Source: Lampropedia puyangensis
GTDB lineage: Bacteria; Pseudomonadota; Gammaproteobacteria; Burkholderiales; Burkholderiaceae_C
DNA length: 64,000 nucleotides
Assembly: GCF_004833285.1 (NCBI RefSeq)
Contig: NZ_STFG01000005.1
Span: 1 to 64,000 of the forward strand
Reading direction: 5' to 3'
Of the stretch, positions 53,274 through 63,258 are shown in pieces (position 1 is the first letter of the stretch; every line of letters begins with the position of its first letter). The notes below the pieces were generated by a model. The model was not told the origin of the DNA and searched no databases. It was given only the letters and a program-made list of their open reading frames with translations. A program made the position numbers and the translations under genes.

Positions 53274-53915
53274 ATGACGATTAATCGCGACACCCTGCAT
53301 ATCATTGACCACCCATTGGTTCAGCACAAATTGACTTTGATGCGTGTCAAAACAGCAAGCACCAATAGTTTTCGCAGATTGCTCAATGAAGTCAGCACGC
53401 TGATGGCATACGAAGTCACGCGTGATATGCCTGTGCAAATGGTAGAGATCGAAACGCCCATGGAGTCGATGCAGGCCCCTATGATTGATGGCAAGAAGCT
53501 GGTTCTGGTTTCCATTTTGCGTGCTGGCGGAGGCATTCTCGATGGCGTGCTGAACATTGTTCCTGGCGCGCGTGTGGGGCATATTGGTCTTTACCGTGAC
53601 CCTGCCACTTTGCAGGCGGTGGAGTATTACTTCAAGATGCCTTCCGAAGTTGCAGAGCGCGATGTGATCATGGTCGACCCGATGTTGGCCACAGGCAATT
53701 CTATTGTGGCTGCAGTCAATCGCATCAAGGCACTCAAGCCTCGCTCCATCAAATTCATGTGTTTGTTGGCTGCCCCTGAAGGCGTCAAACTCTTGCAGAA
53801 AGAGCATCCTGATGTGCATATCTATACTGCATCGTTAGATCGAGAGCTGGACAGCCACGGTTACATTTTGCCTGGTCTTGGTGATGCCGGCGACCGTATT
53901 TTTGGCACCAAATAA
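53274..53915 (+). CDS. upp: Uracil phosphoribosyltransferase
   Basis: A 213-aa pyrimidine salvage enzyme that makes UMP from uracil and [60 protein letters not shown] (PRPP loop) and the end [20 protein letters not shown] are typical. ATG 53274 has no good ribosome binding site; the frame is open to 53226. The region before it (53089-53225) shows no uracil permease and no clear attenuator. Confidence 0.95.
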   Translation: MTINRDTLHIIDHPLVQHKLTLMRVKTASTNSFRRLLNEVSTLMAYEVTRDMPVQMVEIETPMESMQAPMIDGKKLVLVSILRAGGGILDGVLNIVPGARVGHIGLYRDPATLQAVEYYFKMPSEVAERDVIMVDPMLATGNSIVAAVNRIKALKPRSIKFMCLLAAPEGVKLLQKEHPDVHIYTASLDRELDSHGYILPGLGDAGDRIFGTK

Positions 53916-53965
53916 AGGGTGCACCTCGCTTTTTGTTGAATGCTTTATTCCTACCGGAGCGTGTG

Positions 53966-54403
53966 ATGTGTGATGCCTGTGTTCTGTGCCGAGAGTCAGG
54001 TGGACGAGTGGTGTTTAGCGCTTCACAATTTCGATTGATTCATGCGCAAGAGCCAGGTTTGGAAGCGTTTTATCGACTCATTTGGAATGCGCATGTCGCG
54101 GAGTGGTCAGACCTGAGCGCTGAGGATCAGGTGCTCTGCATGCAGGCGGTGACGCAGGTTGAGCAAGCCATGCGTGAAGTATTGGCACCACGCAAGATCA
54201 ACTTGGCGGCATTGGGCAATATGGTGCCGCATTTGCATTGGCATGTGATTGCTCGCTTCGAATGGGATGGGTATTTTCCTGCTCCTGTATGGGCGCAGCC
54301 GCATACCCCGCCAGAGCAACTGCCGGTTGCTCAAGTAGACAGGGTGCGCAGATTGCGGGGGGATTTAGAAGCCGCTATGGTCGCCAGGCTGCAGTCGCTC
54401 TGA
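53966..54403 (+). CDS. HIT family nucleotide-binding protein
   Basis: A 145-aa histidine triad protein. NMVPHLHWHVIARF is the HxHxH triad near residue 100. CVLCRESGG at the N-terminus may bind zinc. HIT proteins hydrolyse nucleoside phosphoramidates or dinucleotides; the exact substrate is unknown. CGGAGC precedes ATG 53966. It comes before the DUF971 gene, a common pair in this group. Confidence 0.92.
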   Translation: MCDACVLCRESGGRVVFSASQFRLIHAQEPGLEAFYRLIWNAHVAEWSDLSAEDQVLCMQAVTQVEQAMREVLAPRKINLAALGNMVPHLHWHVIARFEWDGYFPAPVWAQPHTPPEQLPVAQVDRVRRLRGDLEAAMVARLQSL

Positions 54404-54520
54404 GTATTCTCTGCGAATGCATGATTGGCTCATGTGATAGCCTGTTGGCGGCAGGGTACTGAACCTTTTTTATAGTGATGCGCACAACCCCTTGTGCACA
54501 ATTTTGATAAGTAGATTTCC

Positions 54521-54895
54521 ATGGCAGGTTTGACGTCGACCACTCCTACGCCCACAAATATCGTGGTGCATGGTACTTCCAGAATTTTGGAGGTTGCCTT
54601 TTCCACCGGTGAGGTGTTTGAGCTGCCTTTTGAGTTGCTCCGCGTGTATTCGCCATCCGCCGAGGTGCAAGGGCACGGACCTGGGCAGGAAGTGCTGCAA
54701 ACGGGAAAACGGCAGGTGGATATCTTGGCTGTCGAGCCTGTTGGGCATTACGCCATACAGCCCCATTTCAGTGATGGCCACCGCAGTGGTATTTTCTCGT
54801 GGGCGTACTTGTATGAGCTGGGCCTCAATCAAAGCAAGTACTGGAATGAATACGAAATTCGCATGACGATTGCTGGTGCATCACGCGATGCTTGA
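54521..54895 (+). CDS. DUF971 (gamma-butyrobetaine hydroxylase-like N-terminal domain) protein
   Basis: A 124-aa protein. ILEVAFSTGEVFELPFELLR, YSPSAEVQGHG, VEPVGHYAIQPHFSDGHRSG and YLYELGLNQSKYW are DUF971 blocks. The family has a small fold and has been linked to iron-sulfur or quinone pathways, but its function is not settled. In relatives it is followed by ubiE; here the next gene is purU on the other strand. Confidence 0.9.
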   Translation: MAGLTSTTPTPTNIVVHGTSRILEVAFSTGEVFELPFELLRVYSPSAEVQGHGPGQEVLQTGKRQVDILAVEPVGHYAIQPHFSDGHRSGIFSWAYLYELGLNQSKYWNEYEIRMTIAGASRDA

Positions 54896-54980
54896 GCAGT
54901 AATCACATGACTTGAATGATGAGTGCTAGAGCAGCCATTAGATCTGTTTGGAGCAGGCGTTAAGCTGCTGGAGAAAGAAT

Positions 54981-55006
54981 AACGGCCATGATTCCATGGC
55001 CATTAA
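54981..55006. terminator. Possible terminator between DUF971 gene and purU
   Basis: GGCCATG (54985-54991) pairs with CATGGCC (54996-55002), and TAA/TTA outside extends the stem past one mismatch. The two genes are convergent. There is no T run, so this is tentative. Confidence 0.4.
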
Positions 55007-55057
55007 TTTGAATAGAAGCATCTCTCGCAGACATGCCTCAGTACAGCTTTCGCTTCT

Positions 55058-55915
55058 TTAGCGGAAGACCACCGTTTTGTGGCCATTGATCAGAATGCGG
55101 TGTTCGCTATGCCATTTGACGGCACGGGCCAATACTTGGCTTTCGGTATCACGGCCGCGTGCAGTCAGGTCTTCTACTGTGTCGGTGTGGAATGCGCGGG
55201 CAACGTCTTGCTCGATGATCGGGCCTTCATCCAGATCTGCCGTCACGTAATGGGCTGTGGCACCAATGAGTTTCACACCACGCTCATGGGCTTGGTAATA
55301 AGGCTTGGCGCCTTTGAAACTTGGCAAAAAGCTGTGGTGGATGTTGATGGCTTTGCCACTGAGCTTCTGACTCAGATCGTCAGAGAGAATTTGCATGTAA
55401 CGTGCCAAAACCACCAACTCTGCCTGCTCGGCTTGGATGATCTCGTATTGGCGCGCTTCAGCTTGTGTCTTGGTCGCAGCCGTCACTGGAATATGGTGAA
55501 ACGGCACGTTGTAGCTGGCTGCCAGTTGGTAAAAATCGCGGTGGTTGCTGATGATGGCGCGAATGTCGATAGGCAGCAGACCACTTTTCCAGCGGAACAA
55601 CAGGTCATTGAGACAATGGCCTTCACGGCTGACAAACACAACCGTTGGGACTTTCTTCGCGGCATCATGCAGACTCCAGTGGATATTCAGTGGAGGCGCG
55701 AATTCAGCCAATGCCGTTTGCAGTTCTGCCAGATTTTTGCCTTCTGCAGAAAACTGCAGGCGCATAAAAAACAAACCTGTCGTCTGGTCGTTGAATTGCG
55801 CGGCCTCTTCAATATTGCCGCCGTTGTCGAGCAAAAAGCCAGAAACAGCGTGCACCAGCCCTTTGCGGTCAGGGCAGGAGAGGGTGAGAATGAAGGTGGT
55901 AGGAGCGTGATTCAT
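55058..55915 (-). CDS. purU: Formyltetrahydrofolate deformylase
   Basis: A 285-aa enzyme that releases formate from 10-formyl-THF. The N-terminal ACT domain (LTLSCPDRKGLVHAVSGFLL, DNGGNIEEAAQFND) is followed by a formyltransferase-like domain (VVLARYMQILSD, INIHHSFLPSFKGAKPYYQA, with the N-x-H and H-S-F-L-P-S-F signature, and TADLDEGPIIEQDV with the catalytic Asp). ATG 55915 is chosen; three codons more are possible (55924). Confidence 0.95.
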   Translation of the reverse strand: MNHAPTTFILTLSCPDRKGLVHAVSGFLLDNGGNIEEAAQFNDQTTGLFFMRLQFSAEGKNLAELQTALAEFAPPLNIHWSLHDAAKKVPTVVFVSREGHCLNDLLFRWKSGLLPIDIRAIISNHRDFYQLAASYNVPFHHIPVTAATKTQAEARQYEIIQAEQAELVVLARYMQILSDDLSQKLSGKAINIHHSFLPSFKGAKPYYQAHERGVKLIGATAHYVTADLDEGPIIEQDVARAFHTDTVEDLTARGRDTESQVLARAVKWHSEHRILINGHKTVVFR

Positions 55916-55993
55916 AAGGGCCAATATTGTCGCATTGATTCATGCAGTGTGCTGCATTGCACCACGATGATGCATGCCAATTGCAGGTGCGGT

Positions 55994-57112
55994 TTATTTG
56001 GCTGCGTGCTGTTTGGCGCGGCGTGTGCGAACAGCCTCGGCTAATGCGAGTAGTACCGGTTTGGTTTGTTCAAAGCTGATGCAGGCATCTGTAACGGACA
56101 CGCCCCATGCCAGCGGCTGTCCTTGTACATGGTCTTGTCGCCCTTCGTTCAAATGGCTTTCAATCATGATGCCTGTGATGCGCGTATCGCCAGCAGCAAT
56201 TTGCTGCGCTACATCGTAGGACACGTCGATTTGTTTCAGGTGTTGCTTACTGCTGTTGGCGTGTGAGACATCAATCATCACTTGTGGGCGAATTTGGGCT
56301 TTGGCAAGCATTTGGCATGCTTCTTCAACATGTGTGGCACTGTAATTGGGCTGTTTGCCGCCGCGCAGAATGACATGGCAGTTGCGGTTGCCTGCTGTCT
56401 CAAAAATGGCTGCTTGCCCCATTTTTGTCATGCCCATGAATGCATGTGGTGCACTGGCAGCCAAAATGGCATCGCAAGCGACTTTGATGCCACCGTCGGT
56501 GCCATTTTTAAAACCCACAGGGCATGAAAGTCCGCTGGCGAGTTGGCGGTGACTTTGGCTTTCAGTCGTACGCGCCCCAATTGCGCCCCAGCTGACCAGG
56601 TCGCTTATGAATTGTGGGGAAAGTAAATCCAGGAATTCCGTGCCAACAGGCAAGCCCAGCTCCAGCACTTCCAAGAGCAGGGCGCGGGCTTTTTCCAGAC
56701 CTTCATTCATGGCAAAACTGCCATCCATTCGAGGATCGTTGATGTAGCCTTTCCAGCCAACGGTGGTACGCGGTTTTTCAAAATACACGCGCATGACTAC
56801 GAGCAAGTCGTCTTTGAATGTTTGTGCTTGCTCGTGCAATTGACGGGCATAGGCCAGGGCCTGCTCATGGTCGTGTATAGAGCAGGGGCCAACTACGACG
56901 ATCAGCCGATCGTCTGAGCCGTGTAATACGTTGGCAATTTGCGTGCGGCTGGACTCGACCAAATCCAAGGCAGCTTGTGGCGCAGGGAGCCATTCTTGCA
57001 GCAGTGCAGGGGTGATCAGTGGTCGAATAGCTTTGATAGAGCGGTCATCTACGCGTTTAGCCTCTTCATGGTTGATCGGTGTTGCTTGGCGTGGTTTGTT
57101 ATTGGCTGTCAT
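55994..57112 (-). CDS. aroG: 3-deoxy-7-phosphoheptulonate synthase (class I)
   Basis: A 372-aa first enzyme of the shikimate pathway, joining PEP and erythrose 4-phosphate. VVVGPCSIHDHEQALAYA with the metal-binding Cys, MRVYFEKPRTTVGWKGYIND, GARTTESQSHRQLASGLSCP, VGFKNGTDG and MIDVSHANSSKQH are the family blocks. Feedback type (Phe, Tyr or Trp) cannot be read by eye. It follows the cytochrome b561 gene by 61 bases on the same strand. Confidence 0.95.
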   Translation of the reverse strand: MTANNKPRQATPINHEEAKRVDDRSIKAIRPLITPALLQEWLPAPQAALDLVESSRTQIANVLHGSDDRLIVVVGPCSIHDHEQALAYARQLHEQAQTFKDDLLVVMRVYFEKPRTTVGWKGYINDPRMDGSFAMNEGLEKARALLLEVLELGLPVGTEFLDLLSPQFISDLVSWGAIGARTTESQSHRQLASGLSCPVGFKNGTDGGIKVACDAILAASAPHAFMGMTKMGQAAIFETAGNRNCHVILRGGKQPNYSATHVEEACQMLAKAQIRPQVMIDVSHANSSKQHLKQIDVSYDVAQQIAAGDTRITGIMIESHLNEGRQDHVQGQPLAWGVSVTDACISFEQTKPVLLALAEAVRTRRAKQHAAK

Positions 57113-57173
57113 GGTGAAATATGTCTGTGTGGGCGCAGGCCTTTTGAAGGCCTGTGCTATTGGGGGGCATGGA

Positions 57174-57767
57174 TCAGGCTTTGCGCCCAAGCATTTTGTG
57201 CAAGGTGCCATCTTTCCAGACCCAATGGTGAAGGATGACCATTCCGATATGGCCAACAATGATCAGCAAAAGCAGCCAACCTAGCAGGCCGTGAATGCTG
57301 GCGCCCAAGGTTTCGCGTGTGCCATTGATGAATTGCCCAATCGCTGGAGTCGCCGTGCCCGGAGACAAAACAGGAATGGTATTGAACAGGTTGAAGCCGC
57401 GTCCTGACGCCCAGGAACGTACGAGTGCAGAGAGTGGAACCAGGAGCATCAACAGGTACAGTGCAGCATGGCCCAAGCTGGCGCAGCGTGCCAGAAATCC
57501 TGTGCCATAGGAGGGGCGGCGATGGATGTTGGCAATGGCCCAGATGGCGCGCAAGACCATTAGTACCATGAGCACAAAGCCGACATGCGCGTGAGTACCG
57601 AGCAGCCACGAATCACGTGGGTGCAGGCCGAGGGTGACTTTGAGCACCATACCTGTGAACTGCCATAGAAACAGCAGCGCCATGCTCCAGTGCAGGATGC
57701 GACTGATACGGCCATATTGAGTAGGGCTGTCAAGCCAAAGCGTGGGGGGGGCTGCAGTGGCAGTCAT
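57174..57767 (-). CDS. Cytochrome b561 family protein
   Basis: A 197-aa di-haem membrane cytochrome with four segments. Haem-binding histidines are expected in RISRILHWSMALLFLWQFTG, LGTHAHVGFVLMVLMVLRA, SIHGLLGWLLLLIIVGHIGM and the following HHWVWKDGTLHKML. It probably passes electrons between the quinone pool and a periplasmic partner, which is not present in the window. Confidence 0.92.
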   Translation of the reverse strand: MTATAAPPTLWLDSPTQYGRISRILHWSMALLFLWQFTGMVLKVTLGLHPRDSWLLGTHAHVGFVLMVLMVLRAIWAIANIHRRPSYGTGFLARCASLGHAALYLLMLLVPLSALVRSWASGRGFNLFNTIPVLSPGTATPAIGQFINGTRETLGASIHGLLGWLLLLIIVGHIGMVILHHWVWKDGTLHKMLGRKA

Positions 57768-57848
57768 GGGGAGTAGAAATTGTCAGAGTGAGAAAAATGG
57801 TTGGTTGCGGCTCAAGGAATCAGCCTCACCTTGGAAGCTTGGCGATGC

Positions 57849-58748
57849 TTAAAGTCCAGCATTTTGAAGCAAGAACGCCAACACAATCCCCGCAAACAAG
57901 GTAAAGCCTAGCCAATGGTTTTGAGTGAAGGCGCGAAAGCATTCTGCACGCTGGCGGTGGCGGATCAGACGCCAATGCCACACCACTTGCAACCCTGCCA
58001 GTACAAGTGCAGCATACCAAGGCCATCCTAGCGAGAGGCTCCATAGGCCCCAAGCCCAGCACAGCAAAAACAGCACGTAGCAGGAGGTCACTCCTATAAC
58101 ATCAAAGCGCCCCAAGGTAATCGCAGAGGTTTTCATGCCGATTTTCAGATCATCGTCTCTGTCTACCATGGCGTATTCGGTGTCGTAGGCGATTACCCAG
58201 AACAGGTTGCCCAGCAGCAAAATCCAGGCGGTAGGGGCAATGGCGGCATTGACTGCTGCGTATGCCATAGGGATACCGAAGCTGAAGGCAACGCCCAGCA
58301 CGGCTTGTGGCATGGAGAAAAAACGTTTGGTGAATGGATATAAAAGCGTGACAAGTACTGCAAAGACCGAGCAATAAATCGTCAGCGCGTTGGTAGTCAA
58401 TACCAGCGCAAAGGCGGCCAGTGTGAGTGCCAGTCCCACCAATAATGCTTCTTTGACCGAAACACGACCGGAGGTGACGGGGCGGTTAACTGTACGTTTG
58501 ACGTGACGATCAAAATCCCGGTCGGCTACATCATTGATGCAGCAGCCAGCGCTGCGCATCAAGATGGTTCCCAGCGTGAAGACAACAACTAAATGCCACC
58601 CAGGAAAACCATCTGCAGCCAGCCACAATGCGCTTAACGTAGGCCATAGCAACAGTAACCAGCCAGCAGGGCGGCTCCAGCGAATCAAATCCAGATAGTT
58701 GTGCAAACGTTGCGTACAGGTTGGCGCAGCAGAAGGGGCGGTGTCCAT
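57849..58748 (-). CDS. ubiA: 4-hydroxybenzoate octaprenyltransferase
   Basis: A 299-aa membrane prenyltransferase of ubiquinone synthesis. The two aspartate-rich motifs are clear: [16 protein letters not shown] and [36 protein letters not shown] starts the first segment. Nine segments are expected. The longer frame to 58823 overlaps the HPP gene; ATG 58748 is the likely start although no ribosome binding site is visible. Confidence 0.94.
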   Translation of the reverse strand: MDTAPSAAPTCTQRLHNYLDLIRWSRPAGWLLLLWPTLSALWLAADGFPGWHLVVVFTLGTILMRSAGCCINDVADRDFDRHVKRTVNRPVTSGRVSVKEALLVGLALTLAAFALVLTTNALTIYCSVFAVLVTLLYPFTKRFFSMPQAVLGVAFSFGIPMAYAAVNAAIAPTAWILLLGNLFWVIAYDTEYAMVDRDDDLKIGMKTSAITLGRFDVIGVTSCYVLFLLCWAWGLWSLSLGWPWYAALVLAGLQVVWHWRLIRHRQRAECFRAFTQNHWLGFTLFAGIVLAFLLQNAGL

Positions 58749-58819
58749 GAGGTAAGCGAGATGGGATGTTGGAATTGATCTGGGCTGAGCAATGGCTGTT
58801 GGTAGGCCGTCTCTTGCGC

Positions 58820-60157
58820 TCAAACTGGAGGCGCGCCGTTGGCGACTACAGCGGAGGCGCCTTGCGCTTGGGGAGAGGGCAGAGCGCGGTCAAGCGCACG
58901 CAGCAGATCGGTCTGGGTGATGATACCTTGCAAATGTTGAGCATCGTCAACGACAGGTACGTGGTAACGCCCACCCTGGCAGAGAATAGGGATGATTTCC
59001 ATCAGCGGTTGTTGTGGATGGGCAATGACCAGCGATGGCACCATTACATCGCGTACCCGTTGTGGCTGCATGGCATTGTGGAGTGAGGGCTCTTGCGGTG
59101 CTGCTGCGGAGGGCGTTTGGTCGGCGCGGCTATTGCCTAAACGAGCCAGTCCAACTATGCTGAGGATTTTTTTACTCCATCCAGTCTGTGTCGCTGGTTT
59201 GAGCGTTGGCTGAGATTCCTCGGATGCAGGCGCTGAGTCATCACGATCGCTGGTGTTTGGTGTTGTGGTTGAGACCGTGTTGTGAAGGACGTCAAACCAT
59301 TGCTCCAAGCCAATGGTGCCTAGCAAGCGATTGTGCTTGTCAACTACGGGCAACTCCCGATGTTTGCCCTGACCGAGCAGGGTGCGCAAGTCATCCAATG
59401 GGGCATCGGCAGGTGCGCAGCGGACATTGGTGATCATGGCATCAGCGCAGAGCAGGTCGCCCAAGTGGCGTTGGTAGGCTGCACCGCTGGCAACTTGGAG
59501 CAAAGACGTTAAGTCATCGCGACTGATGGCTAACACCTCGTTATAGCGCGCCAACGCCTGGTCCACATCGGATTGGGATACTTGGCCGCGCCCTGATGCA
59601 GGGGCGGAGCTGGCTAATTGCCGATAGGGATAGCGTCGGCCAGTCAGTCGGTTGTATGCCGTCCCTACAGCCACTAGTACAACTAAGTTAAAACCTAGGG
59701 GAAAGAGCAATATCTCAGGCGCATGCACATGCTTGAGCACCATGTACAGGGCGACGGCAGTGGCTGGCGGGTGTACGGCACGCAGTTGCATCATTGCCAG
59801 CACTGACAGTGGTAGCGCAATAGTTGCCGCAACTACGGTATTGCTGAACACGTAGGTACAGCCCATGCCGATAGCTGCGGCGCTGAGGTTGCCTACCAAA
59901 ATGGCCCAAGGTTGTGCAAATGGGCTGGAAGGCAGGGCAAACAAAATGAATGCTGTGGCGCTGATGGAGGCGCCTTGCCAAAACATTTCCAGTTGGTCAT
60001 GCGCAACCCACTGGCTGGTGAGTGCGGTGATACATATGGCCAGTGCCATTCCCGCCATGATCCGTGCGCATTCGAGTGGCGTGATGCCTGGAGATGCGGG
60101 GCTCAAATCTAAAAGCAGTTGCTTCCAGTAGGGCGGGCGTGGCGGTGTGGATGGCAT
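58820..60157 (-). CDS. HPP family membrane protein with CBS domains
   Basis: A 445-aa fusion. The N-terminal HPP domain (residues 1-190) has about five membrane segments and the name-giving [20 protein letters not shown]. The C-terminal part has two CBS domains, at about 230-290 ([20 protein letters not shown]) and 375-430 ([12 protein letters not shown] region, [32 protein letters not shown]), which bind adenine nucleotides. A Ser/Thr-rich linker separates them. HPP proteins are candidates for nitrite or anion transport. The last three bases overlap the upstream reading of ubiA. Confidence 0.88.
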   Translation of the reverse strand: MPSTPPRPPYWKQLLLDLSPASPGITPLECARIMAGMALAICITALTSQWVAHDQLEMFWQGASISATAFILFALPSSPFAQPWAILVGNLSAAAIGMGCTYVFSNTVVAATIALPLSVLAMMQLRAVHPPATAVALYMVLKHVHAPEILLFPLGFNLVVLVAVGTAYNRLTGRRYPYRQLASSAPASGRGQVSQSDVDQALARYNEVLAISRDDLTSLLQVASGAAYQRHLGDLLCADAMITNVRCAPADAPLDDLRTLLGQGKHRELPVVDKHNRLLGTIGLEQWFDVLHNTVSTTTPNTSDRDDSAPASEESQPTLKPATQTGWSKKILSIVGLARLGNSRADQTPSAAAPQEPSLHNAMQPQRVRDVMVPSLVIAHPQQPLMEIIPILCQGGRYHVPVVDDAQHLQGIITQTDLLRALDRALPSPQAQGASAVVANGAPPV

Positions 60158-60208
60158 GGCTTTACGCGCAAGAAGGTGCGCGGCGTGCGGCTGTTTGGGA
60201 GTGGCGCA

Positions 60209-62371
60209 TCATTTCAATTGCGCCAAATGGCTAGTTAGACGACGCAATTTTGCCCCTGCTTGGCTGTCTGTTTCATAGCTTTGTGTCACTTCGTCGATTT
60301 CCAGCTTCAACTGGCGAATCATGATGTGCTTGAGCACATTGCGGAATTCATCTTCATAGTCCATTTGCGGATGGCTTGCAATCGCCTCAATGTGTGGCAG
60401 CAAGCGTTTGAGTGGGCCCGGCGCCGCCGCAAGAATGGCTGGTTTAAGTTGTTCCCAGGATTGGGCACCCTGGTGTTGGAAATGGTCGTCGACAAGACCA
60501 AAAAGCATCCCATCTGGGGCAGGTAGGCGGCACAACAGTGTCATGTCTTGCTCGCCAAGAGTTTCCAGTAATGGCATGTGGGCGAGCAAAATGCAGGCGG
60601 CGTGTTCTTCGCGGCGAAGGGGGCGTTGGCGCAGCGGCCCTTTGGCGGTAGTCGGTGATGAACGTGAGGCGTCTTTGCTACGGAAAAATTTGCCGCCATC
60701 TTTGTCACCACGTCCTTGCCATGGGCCCCGTTGGCTATTTCTGTTCTTCGTATAGCCTGAATCCGTAGCCTGAAACATGCTGTCTGGCAGCATATGCTGC
60801 TGCTCGTAAGTGTTCAAGGCTGGTTCGTACCCCTGCATATGCGATAAAGCTCTGCTGTCGTCGTGCTGGGGCAACCATGCTGGCGGTAGGTCGGCTTCAT
60901 CGTAGGATGCCGGGGCCATCATGTCTTCCTCGCTCCAATAGCCTTGGTCTATGGGTGCTGGTTGTTGCGCATTGATGGGGTAACCGTCGTCTGCAAATGT
61001 CGGCGTGGATGGGGGCGCTGGTGCCTGGTTACTCTGGGGCGTGCGCTGGCGATACCCGTTGGATGCATTGGCCGCATGCGCATCCCATAGCATTTGCAGG
61101 TCTTCGCGGGCCATTTGTGCTACGCGCGCAATTTCATCGCGCATTTGCAGCTTCAAGGCTCCGGTGGGGAGCAATGCCCACAATGGCCGTGATTGATGTG
61201 CCATGCGAGCGCGCCCTTCAGGAGTGGCTAAATTGCAGTCCTGACTGGCAACTTGCAGCAAATATTGGCTAAGTGGCAGGGCCAGTTCGATCTGCTCTGC
61301 AAAGGCTTGTTCGCCACGATCGCGGATAAAGCTATCGGGATCATGCTCTTTCGGGAGAAATAGAAAGCGGATGCTGCGGGTATCGGTTGCAAAAGCCAGG
61401 GCCACTTCTAGCGCTTTGGCCGCCGCTTTTCTTCCCGCGTTGTCGCCGTCGAAGGAGAAAATAATATGGTCCGTATGCCGCAGCAGCAGCTGAATGTGTT
61501 GTTCTGTACAAGCCGTTCCCAAACTGGCTACGGAATTAGCAAAGCCCCATTGCGCCAGCGCAACGACATCCATATAGCCTTCGCACACCAAGGCAAAACC
61601 TTTGCTGCGAATGGCTTGGCGCGCTTCATACAAACCATAAAGCTCGCGGCCTTTGTGAAAAATCGGGGTTTCAGGTGAGTTGAGGTATTTGGGCTGGCCA
61701 TTGCCCATAATGCGGCCGCCAAAGCCAATGCATTCGCCGCGGACATTGCGGATGGGGAACATCAGCCGATCGCGAAAACGGTCATACCTTTTGCCCGTGT
61801 CTTCTTTGTAAATGACCAAACCAGCATCCTCCAGCATGGGGTCTGCGTAGTCTGGGAACACGGATGCCAGTGCATGGTCGCCTGTGGGCGCATAGCCCAG
61901 TTGAAAGCGGGCTGCAATCTCGCCACTGACGCCTCTGCCTTTGAGGTAAAGAATGGCATCTGGCGCGCGCTTGAGGTGTTCTTTATAGGCTTTGGTTGCT
62001 TGGGCGTTGAGATCGGCCAGCGTCTTTTTTTCTTCTTTGCGCTGTTGCCGTTCTGCTGCCTGGGCAGGCGAGACGTTGTCTTGTGGCACTTGCATGCCTG
62101 CCAATTGGGCCAAATCCTTGACGGCATCTACAAAGCCCGTGCCGGCGTAATCCATCAAAAAACCAATGGCATTGCCATGTTTTCCGCAGCCAAAGCAGTG
62201 GTAGAACTGCTTGCTCGGACTGACGGTGAATGATGGCGATTTCTCTTCATGAAAGGGGCATAAACCCAGTAGGTTGACGCCCCCTTTTTTGAGCGTGACA
62301 TAACGGCCGACCACGTCAACAATGTCTACGCGTTCGATCAATTCATCAATAAAGGTTTGTGGGATGGCCAC
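60209..62371 (-). CDS. dnaG: DNA primase
   Basis: A 720-aa primase that makes RNA primers for replication. The N-terminal zinc site is Cys38, His41, Cys59 and Cys62 (LLGLCPFHEEKSPSFTVSPS, FYHCFGCGKHGNAI). The TOPRIM core has FALVCEGYMDVVAL and IIFSFDGDNAGRKAAAKALE. The C-terminal helicase-binding domain starts about residue 600. Between about 430 and 590 there is an unusually long Gln/Pro/Ser/Tyr-rich linker, which makes the protein longer than E. coli DnaG (581 aa). rpsU and rpoD are not in the window. Confidence 0.96.
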   Translation of the reverse strand: MAIPQTFIDELIERVDIVDVVGRYVTLKKGGVNLLGLCPFHEEKSPSFTVSPSKQFYHCFGCGKHGNAIGFLMDYAGTGFVDAVKDLAQLAGMQVPQDNVSPAQAAERQQRKEEKKTLADLNAQATKAYKEHLKRAPDAILYLKGRGVSGEIAARFQLGYAPTGDHALASVFPDYADPMLEDAGLVIYKEDTGKRYDRFRDRLMFPIRNVRGECIGFGGRIMGNGQPKYLNSPETPIFHKGRELYGLYEARQAIRSKGFALVCEGYMDVVALAQWGFANSVASLGTACTEQHIQLLLRHTDHIIFSFDGDNAGRKAAAKALEVALAFATDTRSIRFLFLPKEHDPDSFIRDRGEQAFAEQIELALPLSQYLLQVASQDCNLATPEGRARMAHQSRPLWALLPTGALKLQMRDEIARVAQMAREDLQMLWDAHAANASNGYRQRTPQSNQAPAPPSTPTFADDGYPINAQQPAPIDQGYWSEEDMMAPASYDEADLPPAWLPQHDDSRALSHMQGYEPALNTYEQQHMLPDSMFQATDSGYTKNRNSQRGPWQGRGDKDGGKFFRSKDASRSSPTTAKGPLRQRPLRREEHAACILLAHMPLLETLGEQDMTLLCRLPAPDGMLFGLVDDHFQHQGAQSWEQLKPAILAAAPGPLKRLLPHIEAIASHPQMDYEDEFRNVLKHIMIRQLKLEIDEVTQSYETDSQAGAKLRRLTSHLAQLK

Positions 62372-62614
62372 GGTAGGAGGCGAGAAACGGTAGGAGGAAG
62401 AGCCAAGTCAGCTAAACAGCAGGTAGGTGATTCGCTGTGTTGATGCCATAGGCCCAAGGGGCTGTGGCTGGTAGAAGGGGCCAATTATCCAACTTTCTCA
62501 GCTGCGCGCTTTTTCTTGTTCATTGCTCACATTGGGATTTAAACGGGTAATCGGTAAAAGCAGCTGGCTTGAAGACAGGGCCCATTGTTGTTTGAGGGCG
62601 CTTCAGACTCAATA

Positions 62615-62641
62615 TGCCGAATGCTGAATCAGCATTCGGCA
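62615..62641 (-). terminator. Possible terminator after the LOG gene
   Basis: A 27-base near-perfect palindrome with 13-bp arms (TGCCGAATGCTGA, 62615-62627, and its complement 62629-62641). It lies 21 bases after the LOG stop codon. A T run is absent on the minus strand, so it may act as an RNA-stabilising hairpin instead. Confidence 0.6.
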
Positions 62642-62661
62642 ACTGCCTGTGCTGTTTCGCC

Positions 62662-63258
62662 TTAAATGTGTTGCGTGAGTTCAGCGGCATTGTGCTGCGG
62701 CATGCCGGCAGCTTGCACTAAACCTTGCAGCAAAGTCGGAACATCTTGACCAATTTCTACCAATTGCATTTGCCAATCATTCATAAAACCATTGCTGCTG
62801 CAATTGCTCAGAAATGATTCCAGTCCATCGTAATAGCCAGCAGCATTGAGAATGCCGATGGGTTTGTCGTGGTAGCCTAACTGGCGCCAAGTCCAAATTT
62901 CGAAAAGCTCTTCGAATGTGCCAATTCCACCGGGCAGAGTTAGAAAGGCATTGCTTCGCTCGGCCATCATGGCTTTGCGCTGGTGCATGGTCTCAACCAC
63001 GTGTAACTCATCGCATGCGTCATTGGCCAACTCTTTGTGAACCAATGCTGTAGGGATGATGCCAATGACACGGCCACCTGCTTGCTTGGTCGCTCTAGCC
63101 ACCGTACCCATTAAGCCAGTTTTTCCTCCTCCGTACACAAGTTGTCCGCCGTGCTCGCCAATCCAGTGGCCAACTTGTTCGGCAGCTTGATTCATCAGTG
63201 CGCTTGTGCCGTCACGAGATCCGCAGTACACGCAAATAGAAAAATGAGGGGATGTCAT
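62662..63258 (-). CDS. LOG family phosphoribohydrolase (TIGR00730 type)
   Basis: A 198-aa LOG protein. SICVYCGSRDGTSALMNQAA, LVYGGGKTGLMG and the signature LTLPGGIGTFEELFEIWTWR (PGGxGTxxE) are clear. Such enzymes release ribose 5-phosphate from purine monophosphates, including cytokinin nucleotides. It is coupled to dgkA by a four-base overlap (ATGA). Confidence 0.93.
   Translation of the reverse strand: MTSPHFSICVYCGSRDGTSALMNQAAEQVGHWIGEHGGQLVYGGGKTGLMGTVARATKQAGGRVIGIIPTALVHKELANDACDELHVVETMHQRKAMMAERSNAFLTLPGGIGTFEELFEIWTWRQLGYHDKPIGILNAAGYYDGLESFLSNCSSNGFMNDWQMQLVEIGQDVPTLLQGLVQAAGMPQHNAAELTQHI

Noticed and set aside
55079-56044. A 321-aa plus-strand frame over purU
   Set aside because: It is the antisense of purU. 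The purU motifs and length are complete on the minus strand.
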